From positions 1,860,001-1,924,000 of the forward strand of contig OX596340.1 in assembly GCA_951394405.1 (NCBI GenBank): 64,000 bases of DNA, written 5' to 3'. The stretch's first letter is position 1. Each line of letters opens with the position of its first letter. Under the pieces are notes generated by a model that was given only the letters and a program-made list of their open reading frames with translations, ran no database searches and was not told the origin of the DNA. This document shows, piece after piece, positions 36,468 to 51,890 of this stretch. Source of the DNA: Coprinellus micaceus. Lineage: Eukaryota > Basidiomycota > Agaricomycetes > Agaricales > Psathyrellaceae. A program made the position numbers and the translations under genes.

Positions 36468-37284
36468 GCACTCAGTGTAGTATTCCCCTTGAGCTCTTGT
36501 CACTATGTCGTGTCCTATGACCTATGCCACGCAAAACACACCCGCATTCCACCAGCCATATCCCGTTGTTCTGACCAGAATGTTCTGACCACGTCGGCGT
36601 CTACAACACACACCAGACTCTCTCCGTCATGAGAACGATACCCAAATCGCAGGTGCTAGTGAGGATGCAGAAGAGAATGTGGGATTCGATTACTATCCGT
36701 CTCGGGCACTGGACAGGGTCAAGAGGGGTTGGGCGGTACATTGACCCAATCACCTCCGCCCATAATGGCCTTTTAACGTTCCATGGCCTCGAATCTGGGA
36801 CTTGGGATCTATGCAAGGGCATGACTCGGAGGGCAAAGCTTGTGTATACGATCGATCTGCCAGTGGTGATTTCAAGTTGGGCTGATTAGCGCCGGAAAGT
36901 AAGCGCCGTGATATCATAGCGCGCGTCCTTGTTCAACCTTGGAGGTTCTGACGAGAACCGATGGGAGGCCGTTCGTAACCCCCCCACATATTATCTAGCA
37001 CATGTCGCGATGTATGAACCATCTAAGTTGTCCGAGATACGCATCCGTTCATCGAGCCCGACTGTCCCCGCGGGTTTCCAACAGGTTTTAGAGGCATAGC
37101 ATCAAAGTTGAAGGACCTCTAATTGCGAAGGAAACCCTATAGATCGTGGTTATTCAAGTGTGAGCGACTCAGGTCAATATTTCAACACCTGGTGACGTCG
37201 TCTATCCCGCCACGGATCACAGCAACATCGGCGCTTCGGTCACCGGAGTCTGGCTTTGACGCTTCTTTGGAATCAACCGTGACC
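36468..37284. other. Intergenic region RPL17 / COX23
   Basis: About 820 bp. The open frame at 36629-36889 has no recognisable domain or splice partner. ATTAGCGCC (near 36886) is a weak relative of the recurring GC-box-like motif. Nothing else supported. Confidence 0.4.
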
Positions 37285-37729
37285 ATGTCCTCGAAGGACA
37301 ATGCCCCTCCTCGTCCAGAGAAGAACACCAAGCCTCTGAACTACAAGGAGCAGTTTGAGGTAGGCTAATAGTCTTGGGAAGCATCCATGAATCTCACCTC
37401 CCGCCTCCGTATGCCCAGGGTCGACATGTAGCATCCCAATTTATCGAGTGAGCAGCCCCCATTCCTCTCTGGCTACCGTGGCGAGGCTCACGTTCCCCAT
37501 AGTCCGTGTGCTGAAGCGTCGAAAGCTTCATTCGATTGCATGAACCGGAACAACTACGAGAGGGACTCCTGCCTCGACTATTTCAAGGCTTACCGAGAGT
37601 GCAAGAACGCTTGGGTTCGTTGTTTCGTGGCATGTTCAGCCCCGCCATCGTGTTCCTAACGATTTGTTTCGTTGGACCCCACTTTAGATTCAGCAGAGGA
37701 AAGATGACAGGCGTGCAGGAAGGGCGTGA
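37285..37729 (+). CDS. COX23: COX23, twin CX9C mitochondrial protein
   Basis: Four exons (37285-37359, 37419-37447, 37503-37614, 37688-37729), 85 residues. Two CX9C motifs: CAEASKASFDC and CLDYFKAYREC, forming the CHCH fold, after the conserved NTKPLNYKEQF leader and before QQRKDDRRAGR. Such proteins are imported into the intermembrane space through Mia40 and assist cytochrome c oxidase assembly. COX23 rather than COX17 because there is no CC copper motif before the first CX9C. High confidence in family. Confidence 0.88.
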
Positions 37730-38351
37730 GGGGAGGGTGAGGTGGAACTCTTGGTAAACCATTCGGGTCCTTGTCTGCAGGTACGCTAACTAGTCAATGT
37801 AACTTTAGAACGCGACCCGTACTTCACCGGATAGACCCGCTCGTGCACACTGGGCTCTTTGCTATGGGGCCAAAACGACTGATTGGGAGAAGTACTATGG
37901 GAATTTACATTCTCTCGCTGAAGAAATGCCGCATCGACCGTTTGCTAATTAGGCGCCCATCTTGCTAGTCCCCGAAGCCCGTCCATAGCATTCTTGGGAG
38001 ACCCAATCCGAATGGGGCATATGAAGTAGGCTTGAATTTAAGTATACAGGGAAAGCACGGGCTATTACTACTACACTACAGGGTTCATTACATTGGAATC
38101 TTATATCGTGGTGGAGGGGACGCGCGCAAGGGAAAACAAGTATACGATCTAGTGAATCTTTGTCCATATAAAGGGATAGGGTGAAAAAGAAGAGCCAAGG
38201 CATTATGGGATGGGCTCTCGACAGTCCGAGAATACCGTCGGGAAATGTGGGTTTCATACAAAGGCGTAGGAATAGAAAACAAACCATGGGGATAGATGGA
38301 CGGAAAGTGCTTAATGAAGCTGAAAGGACATGGGCATGGGGATGGCATCGT
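37730..38351. other. Convergent intergenic region COX23 / RasGEF
   Basis: About 620 bp of 3' flanking sequence. It carries a TAGGCGCCC copy at 37951-37959. No gene seen; the reverse-strand open frames read as chance. Confidence 0.4.
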
Positions 38352-41120
38352 TCAAGTATCAAGACTAGACAACTTCTTGGCAATGGATAGCCCATGCAGT
38401 TGCCCTGCCTCACGTACTGCGTTGATAGACCCCTTGACGCTACGAGCGACTGACTTCGCCCTCCTCGAGATACTAGGCCTACGGCCCACCTTTGATCCTG
38501 GATAGTTATCCCGCGTCCGTATGTCGACGTACACGTTCTTGTCGAGGACGTAGTTCCACAGCTTCGGTGCTTCGCATGTGGGGAAAGGCCGGCCGTGGCT
38601 GTCCAACCCGTTGAGGCTCCTTGGTTCTCGTTTGACACTAGATACATAGGGCAAAGGTGGTTAGGACACGGAGGCACGATGTGTGGAAGTGGAAGAGAGG
38701 GGCAAGAACGTACGCTTCAAGTAACTCGTCCTCGGACCTTGGGTGGTGCGAGGAGAAATCGCCGAATTTAAGGAGGTGGGTCATGAACCACTTTTGCCAG
38801 GTCTCGTCCCACCTCGCCTCCGAAACGTAAGGTTGGATAGCTGAAAGGCACTCATAAACCTGCTTGACCGACTCGATGTTTGTATGCGACACATTGATCA
38901 TGTCCGCTGTATCCAAACCGACTGTCCTCTTCGATGGGATCTCGAGGATTAAATTTGATGACCTGGATCCCGTCGACACCCGCACCTGCTTGTGTTTCTC
39001 CACACCCATCGAGATGTCGTGCACCAGGCAATCGGAGAGCGGGACGAAGGGCCTATTTTGGTCCTGAGCGGTCTTGAGAGCGCTGCGATATGAAGTGTAA
39101 TTTTTGACGCTTGAGAGGCTCCATTCGAGCTCGTGGTAGATGACTTTATGATGTTCACCGACTCTCTGTAGTCCATGTCAGCTTGGGGAAAGGGAAGTAC
39201 TTATGAGGGGACGAACCAGAACGGTCTCTTTCATCGAGGAGATGCAGGAGGCAGCTACGCCTCCAAATATCCGAGACGCGGAGCTGAAGTTGCACAATTC
39301 CCAGCAATGCTGCAGGCCAGCCGGTCAGATACGGTGAGCCAGAAAACATGAAAGCGTACCTTGGCTACCTCGAGCCAAAATGTGATAATCTCTGCCCTCG
39401 TACTCACATCCATCCCCTTCGTAATTGTGAAAGAAACCCACTTCGCCAAAGCCTCCTCAAACGCCGGGATCGCCAAAACCTCGGTCAACTTCCAACTCTC
39501 CCTCCCCTCCACCACCAACCTCTGCTTTTCTGTCTTGCTCGCCATCCAATACCGAATTAGCAGGGACTTGTCAACGCGCCTGTACATCTCCGACACTATC
39601 GCCGTAACTTTGTGCGCGACCTCCTTCCTGTCATCGGTCGGAATGGCCAAGATATCAATAGGAAGGAAGGGTTGCAGTCTCTGTTCAGAGATTTGGGAGC
39701 GAGAGGGGAATTGGTTGCCTAGTTTGGGATTATCCAGAGCGTGCCGGAGGTGAATTAGGAGGCCTTTCGGGACAGTACCATCCATCTCCATGTTCGCGAC
39801 AAAAGTCACAGCCGGACCCAGAGCTACCATGTCCTGCCTCTCCCAGTGGTGCTGGATCCACAACAGCAGGAGCTTCGCAACGCGAACGCGGTAGGTGTAG
39901 CTCTTCTGGTACCGGTGTCGGAGGAAAGCAAGGAAGTCAAGTGGCCCAACCAGCCTCCTAAAGCCCGCCAAGAGGGTATGGACGAGGAGACGGTCGTTAC
40001 AGTAATCGCCTGTGGTGACCATGCACACGAGACCTTGAACGGTAGCCCACTGTGCGTTGCCGTCCGTGTCGAGAACGATAGAGTAGGCGAGGAGGTCGGA
40101 GTTGCGTCGTTTGACTTGATGGTCCCTGCCTCTGGAGTCACCGTAGACAGCCTCACCGTAGGCATCCTCGAAGCCGTCTAGGTCTTCGTCACCGTCTCTG
40201 GGAACGGAAGGACCTGTGCTTGGTTGACGACTTGGAGCTCCTTTGGCTGGCCCCTTCGCGTCCTTGAGGACCCGGCTGGCTATGCCTGGAAGGGAGAGGG
40301 TGGAACTCGCGATCTTCTGCTTCAGGCGGTACAGGCTATTGATTGGCTTTTCGGGTTCTGGGACTTGCTCCTCCGGGCGTTTCTTGTGCAACTCCTGCTG
40401 CTCCTCAAAGAGCGCGTTGAAGACGAGCTCGAGTGGGAGTGTGCCGTTCCCTGGGTCGGTGTGTGCCGTGGATGTCGAGGAGACCGAGCTGTTCTTGGCG
40501 TGCGAGGAGCGGGAGAAAATGGAAGGGATGGTAAGAGTGGATGCCGTCGACACAGAGTTGGTTTTGGCATGCGATCGCGATGGCGAGTCTGGGGAAAGGA
40601 TGAGGACGCTGTACCGAACGCCGTCGATGTCAGAGAGGGCGTCAAAGTACAGCGAATCGCTGCCCTCGTCGCTACCCTCCGAGTCCGGTAGCTCAGGCAG
40701 AGGTTTGTTCTTGCACACAGCATACATCACCAGGCGGTAATGGTCATCCAACGCCGCCAGCTCCCTTCTTATGACCCCCAGCGAATGCTTCGTTCCTTGC
40801 ATATTTCGCAGGACATCCTCGCACGCGGTCGTCGCGGTTTCCTTGTTGTGGAGGAGCGCGGCGTAGTCGAGGGCTTTGACGCTCTTGGCTGAGTCGAGGA
40901 TGACGTTCCAGCAGAGCTTGTACGCGAGGACAAAATCCCTAGCGGCCTTGGTGAACTTGGTCGTATCTTCAAGTTCCTCCAAGAGCGAGAAAGCGTTGTA
41001 GAGGTCGGGATACTGGCACTTGAGCTCGGGGTATTGGCCTAGCTCGACCGCCATGGGCTGTGGTCGTCGAAGCTGTTTTCGACACGGCCGACGAATTGCA
41101 GGGGGACTCGTCGAGTTCAT
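38352..41120 (-). CDS. Ras-family guanine nucleotide exchange factor
   Basis: Four exons (41120-39360, 39309-39217, 39165-38714, 38637-38352), 863 residues; a second ATG at 41054 is an equally good start. Residues about 340-400 form the RasGEF N-terminal module (LLAYSIVLDTDGNAQWATV, VHTLLAGFRRLVGPLDFL). The catalytic RasGEF (CDC25) domain follows, with EALAKWVSFTITKGMDV, TRAEIITFWLEVAKHCWEL, ASRIFGGVAASC and the conserved RPFVPLSDCLVHD segment. Unlike yeast Cdc25 there is no SH3 domain; the first 300 residues contain a helical region and Ser-rich linkers. It would load GTP on a Ras or Rap/Rsr1-like GTPase; which one is not evident. The C-terminal 95 residues are basic and may bind membrane. 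Confidence 0.88.
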
Positions 41121-42067
41121 GGTGACAGAGAAGGAAGAGTGGAAAGGTCAGCATGGTTGGGAGAGCTCTCCTATTCGCCAAGAACGATGCCCATGTGTCT
41201 GGCAAAGGGTCAACACAATGAGTACACAGGGCGCGAGGCGCGTCAATGTCAGGACACGTCGCCAGAAAAGGAAGGCCAAATCAAGACATGCATGGGCGCT
41301 TCAAGGACAAAACACAAGGCGCCAGGGCACACAAGGCGTCAAATTCCGCCTCAATTAGGGAGAATTCGCTCACACTTCGTATGAGAATCATTGTATCATG
41401 CAATAGGCGCGTATTTCAGCGTTAGCGCCCAGAAGGGGGAAAGACGGGTGGTGGAACAATAAGTAGAATCTGACCTCGCTTGAAGAAAAATAAAATGATG
41501 CGTCATCGCACATCCAGGGGTGAGGAGGGTCTATAGAGCTAGTGGCCGGCACAGGACCGATATCTAGTCAAAGCGAACGGCCTTCCTTAGTCGTCGATGC
41601 TGACACGGTCGACAGGGTTCCTAGTCCCTCGGACCTTTGGAATGTCGGGCGTGCACTTCTTGGGGCATTGGGGATACCAGTTCCTCGCGTTATTTGTGCG
41701 AACTTGTTAATTCCGAGTGCCTCGTTCCAAACGCATACAAGCGCTCAGTCACTCTCGGGGTCACGAAGCGCGTGGGGGTACAAAAAGGCTGCCATAGGGA
41801 CAAATTTTGGTTATCCATGGGCCAGCGCGTTGGAAATAAAATGGCCTACCCTATTGTCAGATTTTGTGGTGTGTCCGTGGACCACGCTTTCAACATCATG
41901 GTGGTGGTAGAGCGAGATGTGAGCGCTTGCCGGTGTAAAAGCTGTGCCGGCACGTGCGAGGTGTTGCAAAGGGGTCGACCGTCGCAGCGACTGGATCACT
42001 CCTGACACATCCTCCTCGCCAGTCCGTCCCAGCGCTGCCCCCCTGCACGACTGTCTCGCCATCGACA
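41121..42067. other. Divergent promoter region RasGEF / RSP5
   Basis: Almost 1 kb between head-to-head genes. It holds GGCGCC at 41318, ATAGGCGCG at 41403 and TTAGCGCCC at 41422, variants of the motif listed in the findings. Open frames at 41542-42005 have no domains. Confidence 0.4.
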
Positions 42068-44954
<2,887 letters not shown>

Positions 44955-46523
44955 ACTCTTTCCCTCTGCTTCTCCACTGCTTTCTCCACCCCCCACCTTC
45001 TCTTTGGATTTGCTTTCGTCATCTCTACCCTGTATTTCCCCTTACAATGTATGTCTGTTTTGTTTGTCCTCTCGTTCATCTTTTAGGCTGGAACATATCG
45101 CGACTGTAGCATCTCGATTTACAATTACGACATAACTATCGCAGTGTTTTCCTCTCCTTTACCTCACCCTACTCGTATCCACTGCATTGCTATTTCGGAG
45201 GGATGTCTTAGTGCTCTCAATTCTTACGCCCTTCTCACCCACGATGACAACGTCCTATTCTCTCATCTCCGCCTCGCCTTCCATACCGCCCATCCCATCA
45301 CCATGTGGTGTGCTCTGCGTCACTAACGTACTAGATATCCGCCTACTCAATGATACATCATATAACGATGCCGCCCGAAGCTGGATTATTCGTAACATGG
45401 GCGCTCTTGGAACCTTTCTCAACGTTCAAACTTCCTGAAGGCGACGTGGACGATAGCGAATTCGACAATTTCATCATATCTCGGGAAGCCTGTTCCTGCC
45501 TTGGACGATTCCTCCCCGAAGCCCGACCGGCTCGTCTACAAGCACATAAAGTGAGTGCCCCGATCGTACACTGCACCAGATGGATGTCATACCTGCCGCG
45601 TGTCCCATCCCACCGCAATATAGCACGCTTCGGGTATATCCACAGCCTTCACGTAGGTCGACGGAGGGTGGATTTCTTCCGGTGCCCCTAATATAGAATC
45701 GACAATGGCGTCCACCCTCGACTTAACATGCAACCTTCTCGACCTAGCCCCCTCTCGGAGCTTGCAGACCACAAGCTCTGTCACTGGCTCCTCGAGAGCC
45801 GACAGGGCATGGTCCCCATGGACGTCGACGTGAAGGGTATCTATCGGACCTGCCCGAGCGGGTTCGAGCTGTTCGATGATAGTCGAGTGTCCGTGACTGG
45901 CTTTGAACGCGTTCCGGGCCGCGAAGTTGTTCCAGGCTTGACGAGGGCTTCTCAGCAAGTGGGGAGCAGTGCCGAACTGGGATGGCATACCGATGACCAG
46001 GAATGCCACCGTCTCATTCTCTACTTGGAACCCATAATAGGCACTGCGGAATCGCACTTCAGTCAAACAACGGTCACTTTTTGAGAGAAGGTGAAGTACC
46101 TCAAAAACCCATCTGCCCTGGATATTGTGCCGAGAGCGAGGTTGAGCAAAGCAGGGTCAGCAATGAGGGCTCCAGATGCTTGGAAGGTGGCAATTTCGAT
46201 GACGGGTGCCATGGGGTGTGGCCTGCGTCGAGGTCCTTTCTGAGTCTCCGCAGCTAGCCTTATAAGGCCCCTAGATCGATCAAAGAGGAAGGATATCAGC
46301 CACGTTCAAAAAAGTCCTCGGTTGGGAGTCGTCCGACCCTGGCGAAGCACTGCGAGTCCCGGTATCGGGATCTGCGATCTGCATAGACTGGGCGAAATGC
46401 GAGGCTCCTATCATTCATACACACTGGGACCTAGTACAAGACAACATAGAAGTACGGGGCTAACGGGCGCCTACTCGGCGCTAATTCTCGCGAAACTGAT
46501 CTTTCAATCAAGTCATGACTTCC
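44955..46523. other. Convergent region RSP5 / P450 relic
   Basis: About 1.6 kb. The first 200 bp are T-rich 3' UTR. Open frames exist on both strands between 45350 and 46084, all of them domain-free. An inverted copy of TAGGCGCCC lies at 46465-46473, close to a GGCGCTAATT. Confidence 0.4.
45350..45656 (+). CDS. Doubtful small open frame, unknown
   Basis: A two-exon reading (45350-45550, donor GTGAGTG; acceptor AATATAG; 45624-45656) would give about 78 residues with a fairly natural composition (LFVTWALLEPFSTFKLPEG, DDSEFDNFIISREA). No domain or signal peptide is recognised. It lies between two converging genes. An antisense open frame at 45587-46066 partly overlaps it. It may be a real small gene or chance; I lean to chance. 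Confidence 0.15.
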
Positions 46524-48739
46524 TTAGAACTTCCTCTTCCGAAACAAGATGGGCGCATCCCTATTGGCCGAACGTGCCAAGCCAAAGAACTGACCAGGTG
46601 GAGGAACCTTCTCGTCGTTTGGTAGCTTCAAGTCGTAGTTCATGAGGATATGGCTGTCACGACCTTCAGCTCGTTAACGGCGAGGAACCTACCTGTACTG
46701 TTTATCGTTGGACGCGTCAACTCCATCTGTACCAGAAGAGGGGCGGAAACCCACCAGGCGTGACGGCCGACACCGAACAAAAGATAGTTGCCGCTGGGAT
46801 CCAATGATACCATTTGGAACTTTCCTTGAGGCTCGCTGCTCCCGCCAATGTCTTGACCGTCCCCGGTTTCCCTCAGGGACCGCTTAGGAAGGAATCTGTA
46901 TCCGTCAAAAAAATCTGGGTCTTCATAGAGCGACTAAGGGATCGCAGGAAGCGCCCTCTAGTGAGGATAATCCATTCAACCAGCAAGATGTTTGGGTACG
47001 TACAGGGTCATGGTGAAGCGGGTACAAGGCGATTCCAACCGTGAAGCCCTTTGGCACGGTTGTCCCATTTGAGAATATGAAGTCCTTCGCTGCCTTTCGA
47101 AGGGTAGTGACTATTCACGCATTGGATCAGAAGCCCACCCAACGAATAAGGGCACCCTTACCTATCCCGACACCATTGATCCGATTGACCTCTTTCATGA
47201 AACTGTCAAGTTTTTGCAGTCGCGACATCGCTTCTTTAGACCAGCCGAACACGTCCGTTACGTCTTCTATCTCCTTCCGAAGTGGATCGATAAATTCGCG
47301 GTTTGCGGCGAGATTGAACAAAATATCCGTGAGTGCCTGTCGACCCCGCCACCCAGTGAGCCATGGACTCGGTGGGTTCTAGCATAATGATTCTTACGGT
47401 TGAAGTTGTATGAATGGCCGCGAAGTTCGACAACAGCAGCCTCGCAACCACATCGTCCGTTGTGCGGAACTCCTCCGGTGCGAGGTCAAGCAACCAGGTG
47501 ACAATATCATTCTATCAAAACCAAGTAATCAACATGGTGTGGTGGTCAACAATAGCCAGCGGATGTACTGACCGGTTTGTCTAGCCACTCCTTTCCATGC
47601 TCTTCGTAGTTCTGTAGCCGTTCTTCCACCATAGGTTCAAGGAAATATTTCAACCTCGCCTGGGTGGAATGCGCGTTGGTTGTAAGCGGTCCGACGAGTC
47701 TAGTGCGAATGGTTTGAACACATCCTGTCCATGTACAACGAAAGAGGCGCAAGTATGGGAGTTCTACACACCTTCGAAGGAATGAGGGTACTAGTGTGAC
47801 TGCATACACCGACATAATGAACCTGATTGCGAATTTCTCGAAGATTGAGTTGAACTCTCCGTCGCGACCTGCAGGAGTGATTCGTCCGATCGGCGTTGAA
47901 GTCACGGTGAGCTCGGCAATTGAGACCGAGATGAACAGAGGGAGCTACGCACAAAATGGAAGGCCAATGAAGAATCGGTTCGTTATTCTGTTGACAATTG
48001 GGAGTATCGTTTTAAAAAGGGGGTACTCGACCCAATCTTTAACGAAAAAGTCAGCATCGCAGGGCTCAGGACAGCGCCCAGCATGAATAAGCGCCCAAGC
48101 ACGACGAACCGTCGGACGCTTCGATACACTCCAAAAAAGCAACCATCGCCTCCTCCCGTATCTCCCCAAACCGAACGCCAATGTTCTTGTTCATGGGTCC
48201 CGAATATGTCAGCATATGGTGAACTGTATTATGAGGTCGCTCAGTGCCGAATGTATAATCCATTTGCAAGGCTTCGGTAAAAGGCAAGCCCCCAGCAAGT
48301 TGATGGTCATCGGCTTTGCGAACATCGTCTGTCAGTTTGGCACCAGATACAAGGATGAGCCAGCCTGTGGGTGTTTCGAACGTGGCAACTTTGAAAACGG
48401 CGCCGGGGTACTATTGGGAGAGCAAGCAGTTAGCTTGGCTACTCAAACGGATGAATTCGTTTGGAGTGGGCATCTGTACCTTTCTATACCCTTCTTCGAG
48501 AATCTTATGACCGGACAAAATGAGCCTCCACGCTGAGAGGTACGATCCAAGGAAACTATCAGAGCCGATTGTAGGGATATGGCTAACCTGAATGACGGGC
48601 CAGCCGTTATAACCGTCCATGAGATCGAGGACTAAGGAATAGGGGTTCCCACCTTTCTGAGGTTGGCTCTGAAGCAGTACCACTGATAGGATATCCACCC
48701 GACGACGAGAAGACCGAAGTATTCTGCTAGTGAGACCAT
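46524..48739 (-). pseudogene. Cytochrome P450, heme-ligand region broken
   Basis: Ten exons splice cleanly: 48739-48653, 48587-48480, 48410-48110, 48036-47953, 47868-47772, 47699-47573, 47511-47398, 47336-47162, 47110-47004, 46933-46755. They encode a membrane helix, IPTIGSDSFLGSYLSAW, the I-helix region (LLLSNFAAIHTTST), the K-helix ExxR (KEVNR) and the meander (DFFDGYRFLP). The heme loop starts as LFGVGRHA but the expected Cys-Pro-Gly is absent: after the next plausible intron the sequence resumes as GRFLAVNELK out of frame, and a second one-base shift separates it from the tail (LMNYDLKLP, ending FRKRKF at 46524). The most natural reading is about five bases lost at the cysteine plus one more base later. 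Without the cysteine thiolate a P450 cannot bind heme normally, so this copy is dead or misassembled. Confidence 0.75.
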
Positions 48740-49278
48740 CAGCGCCAGGAGAAGAGCCTAGTACGTTGTCGAGTCGAGGAATCAGGGTGGAGGGTGTGTG
48801 AGTATCCACGCCTGGACAGGGCTGGGGTATATATGAATCAGGCAGCAAATGACAACGCCTGAGATTCAAAAGGAATTAGTGGGCCCTGAGCGGCAATTCA
48901 CTACCGATGAATCGATGAGGGTTGACCTAGTATCTTCAATATGTGCACAGGTCCTACCCTAATATGTGAGCTCTGTCGGGCGGGGTACGTGGTCATGCTG
49001 CATCTTGGCACCTACAGGCTTGGCTGACACTTCTCGAGTCTTTCGGTGAGGACGGCACTATGCGATTCCTTCCAGTGGGCGCGACGCTTCAGAGTTAGTC
49101 ATAAGAATACCATTATGTATGTAGATATAGCCCATGTACCCAGAAGATAATCGCACCATTAAAATCGAGAAGGGAGAAAGGGGAGAGCTGAGAGCAGGGG
49201 TGAGGACCTGTCTACCAGGTCCGGGTCATCAACCAAGCTATCGAAAAAGGCGTTAAGTTTACTGCTTCAATGTGTCCG
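48740..49278. other. Intergenic region P450 relic / UspA gene
   Basis: About 540 bp between the P450 start and the 3' end of the UspA gene, both leftward. No clear TATA box, tRNA or gene. Confidence 0.4.
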
Positions 49279-51440
49279 TTATGGCCCATGAACTGTGATT
49301 TGGGGCTCATCGTCATCGTCATCCTCACCGTCCGCCTCATCGTCCTCTCGAACTTCGTCCCCGCTCGCGCTGGCTGCATAGTTCCTAAGCCCGTCGCGAC
49401 TCCCAGGGCCGCCGGCACGCCTCTGATCTTCCTTCTGAAGCTCGTCGCGCATAGCTTCGACATCCTGGTCGACCTTGCCGGCGACACGATCGATGCCAGC
49501 CTCTGCAAGCTTGACGCGCGTGCGCGAGGTCGAAAGGTGGGCAGCCTTGCGGGGAGGGCGCTTGAGGCGGCGACGTGCCACCATCACCGGAACAGACGCC
49601 CGTTCGATGAGGTAGTGCGAAGTTGAGCCGAGAAGGATGCTAGCTTGACTGTCAGTGGATGGAGTAATAATAGATGCCTCGTGTGAACCCACCCGTTAAG
49701 CTGGCTTAGGCCTCGCGAGCCGACAATCATCATCGTCGGTTCCATATAATCGACAATGTCTAATTAACATTGTCAGAACTTCGACCGAAGATGGGCCTGA
49801 AAATCAGGAACGCACCTAACAGCATATGACGCGCATGCTTCGCGTGCCAGGCCTGGCACGCCACCGTGACATGCAATCTCGTCCTCTGCAGGAGGCTGGT
49901 GACTTGACGCGCGAGGATGTAGGCCATGCCTTGTCGCTCCTGTTGGCTCCGAAGCTTGGTATGACGGTCCGCTGGTTTATCGTTCGTTGGATCGACTATT
50001 GGGCGTCATATAAAGCCGGTTAGGTTAGTGATAGAAGATGTTTAATGAAGTAAACTCACTTCGGGAGTCATTCTCGACCACCGTAACGAGGAGCATCTCA
50101 TCTCCATCCCTCAGCACAGTTCCGATACCCCACTCGACTGCATATCTACTCTCTTCACTCAGATCACTCGCCACAACATACCTCCTCTTCTTCCTTCCCT
50201 CCTCCTTCAACTTTGTGTCAGGGTCTCCTTGGGTGATCGTAATCGTGCATCGATCCCTTTGGAACGCAGGTCGCGATGTGGCCAGGGGCAACGGCTCGTG
50301 CGACCTCAAAGTCTTTCTCCTCCTGGGGTTCCTCTTGTTCTTGGATCCAAGCGAATTCAAGGATGTCGGGAAATAGGGCTCCGGTGCAATGATAACGTTG
50401 ACGCCTTCTCCGACAGGGTCTGGGTCCTCTACTTCTGGCACTGCTTCACTCGGATCCGGTGCGATAATGGCATTCTGCTCCGTGTTCCTCTCCGTTATGG
50501 GATCGAAATAGTCTTCGTCGCTGAGCGAATCATCCGAAGCAGCATCGTCGTCGTCATCCAGAGCTTCTTCGTCGTAGTACCTGTCCTGATACGCCGAGCG
50601 CGGTGCGACTGTCGACTCTGCCTCTGATAGCTCCGCATCGGACTGATTAAGGGAAACGCGGCCAATCGGCGGGGAGGAATCGCGCGCTCGCCAACGCTTG
50701 AGGATGAACGGGCTCTGGGAGCGCGCACGACTGCGGCTCCGTCCGTCAGCATCGCTATCAGGACCTACGCTCTGACTCGCCGACCGCCATCGCTTGGGGC
50801 TGAATAGGGTACGGCCACGGCCTTCGTCGTCCTTGACGGTCGTGCTTTCCCGGGTGCTAGTGCGTGAAAGGGCCAGTCCGCTCATCATGGAGGTGATGGA
50901 TTTGCCGAAGCGAGATGACTCAGGTCGGGCTTGGTTGCCGCGCGGTTGTGTGCGTTCGAGGGCGTCGTTGAGGTCCTGTGGGAGAACAGTGTTGGCTAGG
51001 GTGTTTGAAAGACGACGTTTTGGGGTGGCAGGGATGGAAGCGGGGGGAGAGTCAAAAGATTGGTTGCGAGAGGACAAAGAGAATGCCGAGGGCGGCGGGC
51101 GATTGCTGGAGCCCCGTCGTTGAAGCGGGGGGTGGCCCGGAGCAGCAGGTGCACCGGCCTGTGACTCGGGGGATGGAGTGGCAACAGGTCCGGGGGATGG
51201 CGACGACGACGACAACGACAGGATCGAGTTGAACGACGATGTGCGTTGGATCAAGGACGGTGTGCTCGACCCAGCACCGAGCTTGGAGAACAGCCCGGTG
51301 CCCCCACCTCCGCTCGACGAGCCCGGTCGCGGTGCCGAAGACCCATTCAAGGTCGTCCGACCACTCGAGCTCCCCGGCCTGGTCAGCTTTGGCATCATCC
51401 AGCCCCTCTTCTTGTCCTTCGCAGCCTCCTCATTGCTCAT
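49279..51440 (-). CDS. Universal stress protein (UspA) domain protein
   Basis: Four exons (51440-50060, 49995-49816, 49759-49693, 49639-49279), 662 residues; start MSNEEAAKDKKRGW. The first 400 residues are Ser/Pro/Arg-rich and disordered, with many possible phosphorylation sites and an acidic patch. The Usp fold follows: RRYVVASDLSEESRYAVEWG, LLVTVVEND, QERQGMAYILARQV and the nucleotide signature G-x2-G-x9-G-S/T (GSRGLSQLNGILLGST), complete across two introns. The C-terminus is acidic again. Fungal Usp proteins of this layout are conserved but poorly studied; ATP binding is likely from the signature. Confidence 0.88.
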
Positions 51441-51890
51441 GGCGAGATCGAAACGGGGGAAGTAGCGGGAGACGATGGGGGTAGCGGAAAGAAACACGAA
51501 ATACGGGGAAACTTACCTCAGGAATTACGCCGTGTGTTTTCGACGGCTCACTCTGAGAATAAAGATCAGGGACATATGAAATCGGCTTGGCGTGAATAAT
51601 CTGTACCATCTCTATAGGGCACGGGGTTGATAATGATTCGGCAGAAGAACTCGCTGCGAACACGGGGGACCGTCGGTGGAGGCGATGTCGAGGGGGAGGT
51701 CAGGATGCGGGTGCGGATACAAATCCTCTACCGGGTCCACAAGAAATACCATTTGATCTCATGGCACGGAACAACTTGTCTCACCTCAGCCTATCACGCT
51801 CATAATCTAATTGGCGCCCGCAACACAGCATCCTCGTACCTAGATCTTCATAGATTCTACCATGCCGCCGCCGCACGTCCAGCGGCGTTT
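51441..51890. other. Spacer UspA gene / PET127
   Basis: 450 bp lying upstream of the UspA start and downstream of the PET127 stop, both leftward. ATTGGCGCCCG at 51811-51821 is a one-base variant of the recurring motif. No gene. Confidence 0.4.

Noticed and set aside
45587..46066. 159-residue minus-strand open frame
   Set aside because: Opposite-strand frames of equal quality exist here; no domain seen.
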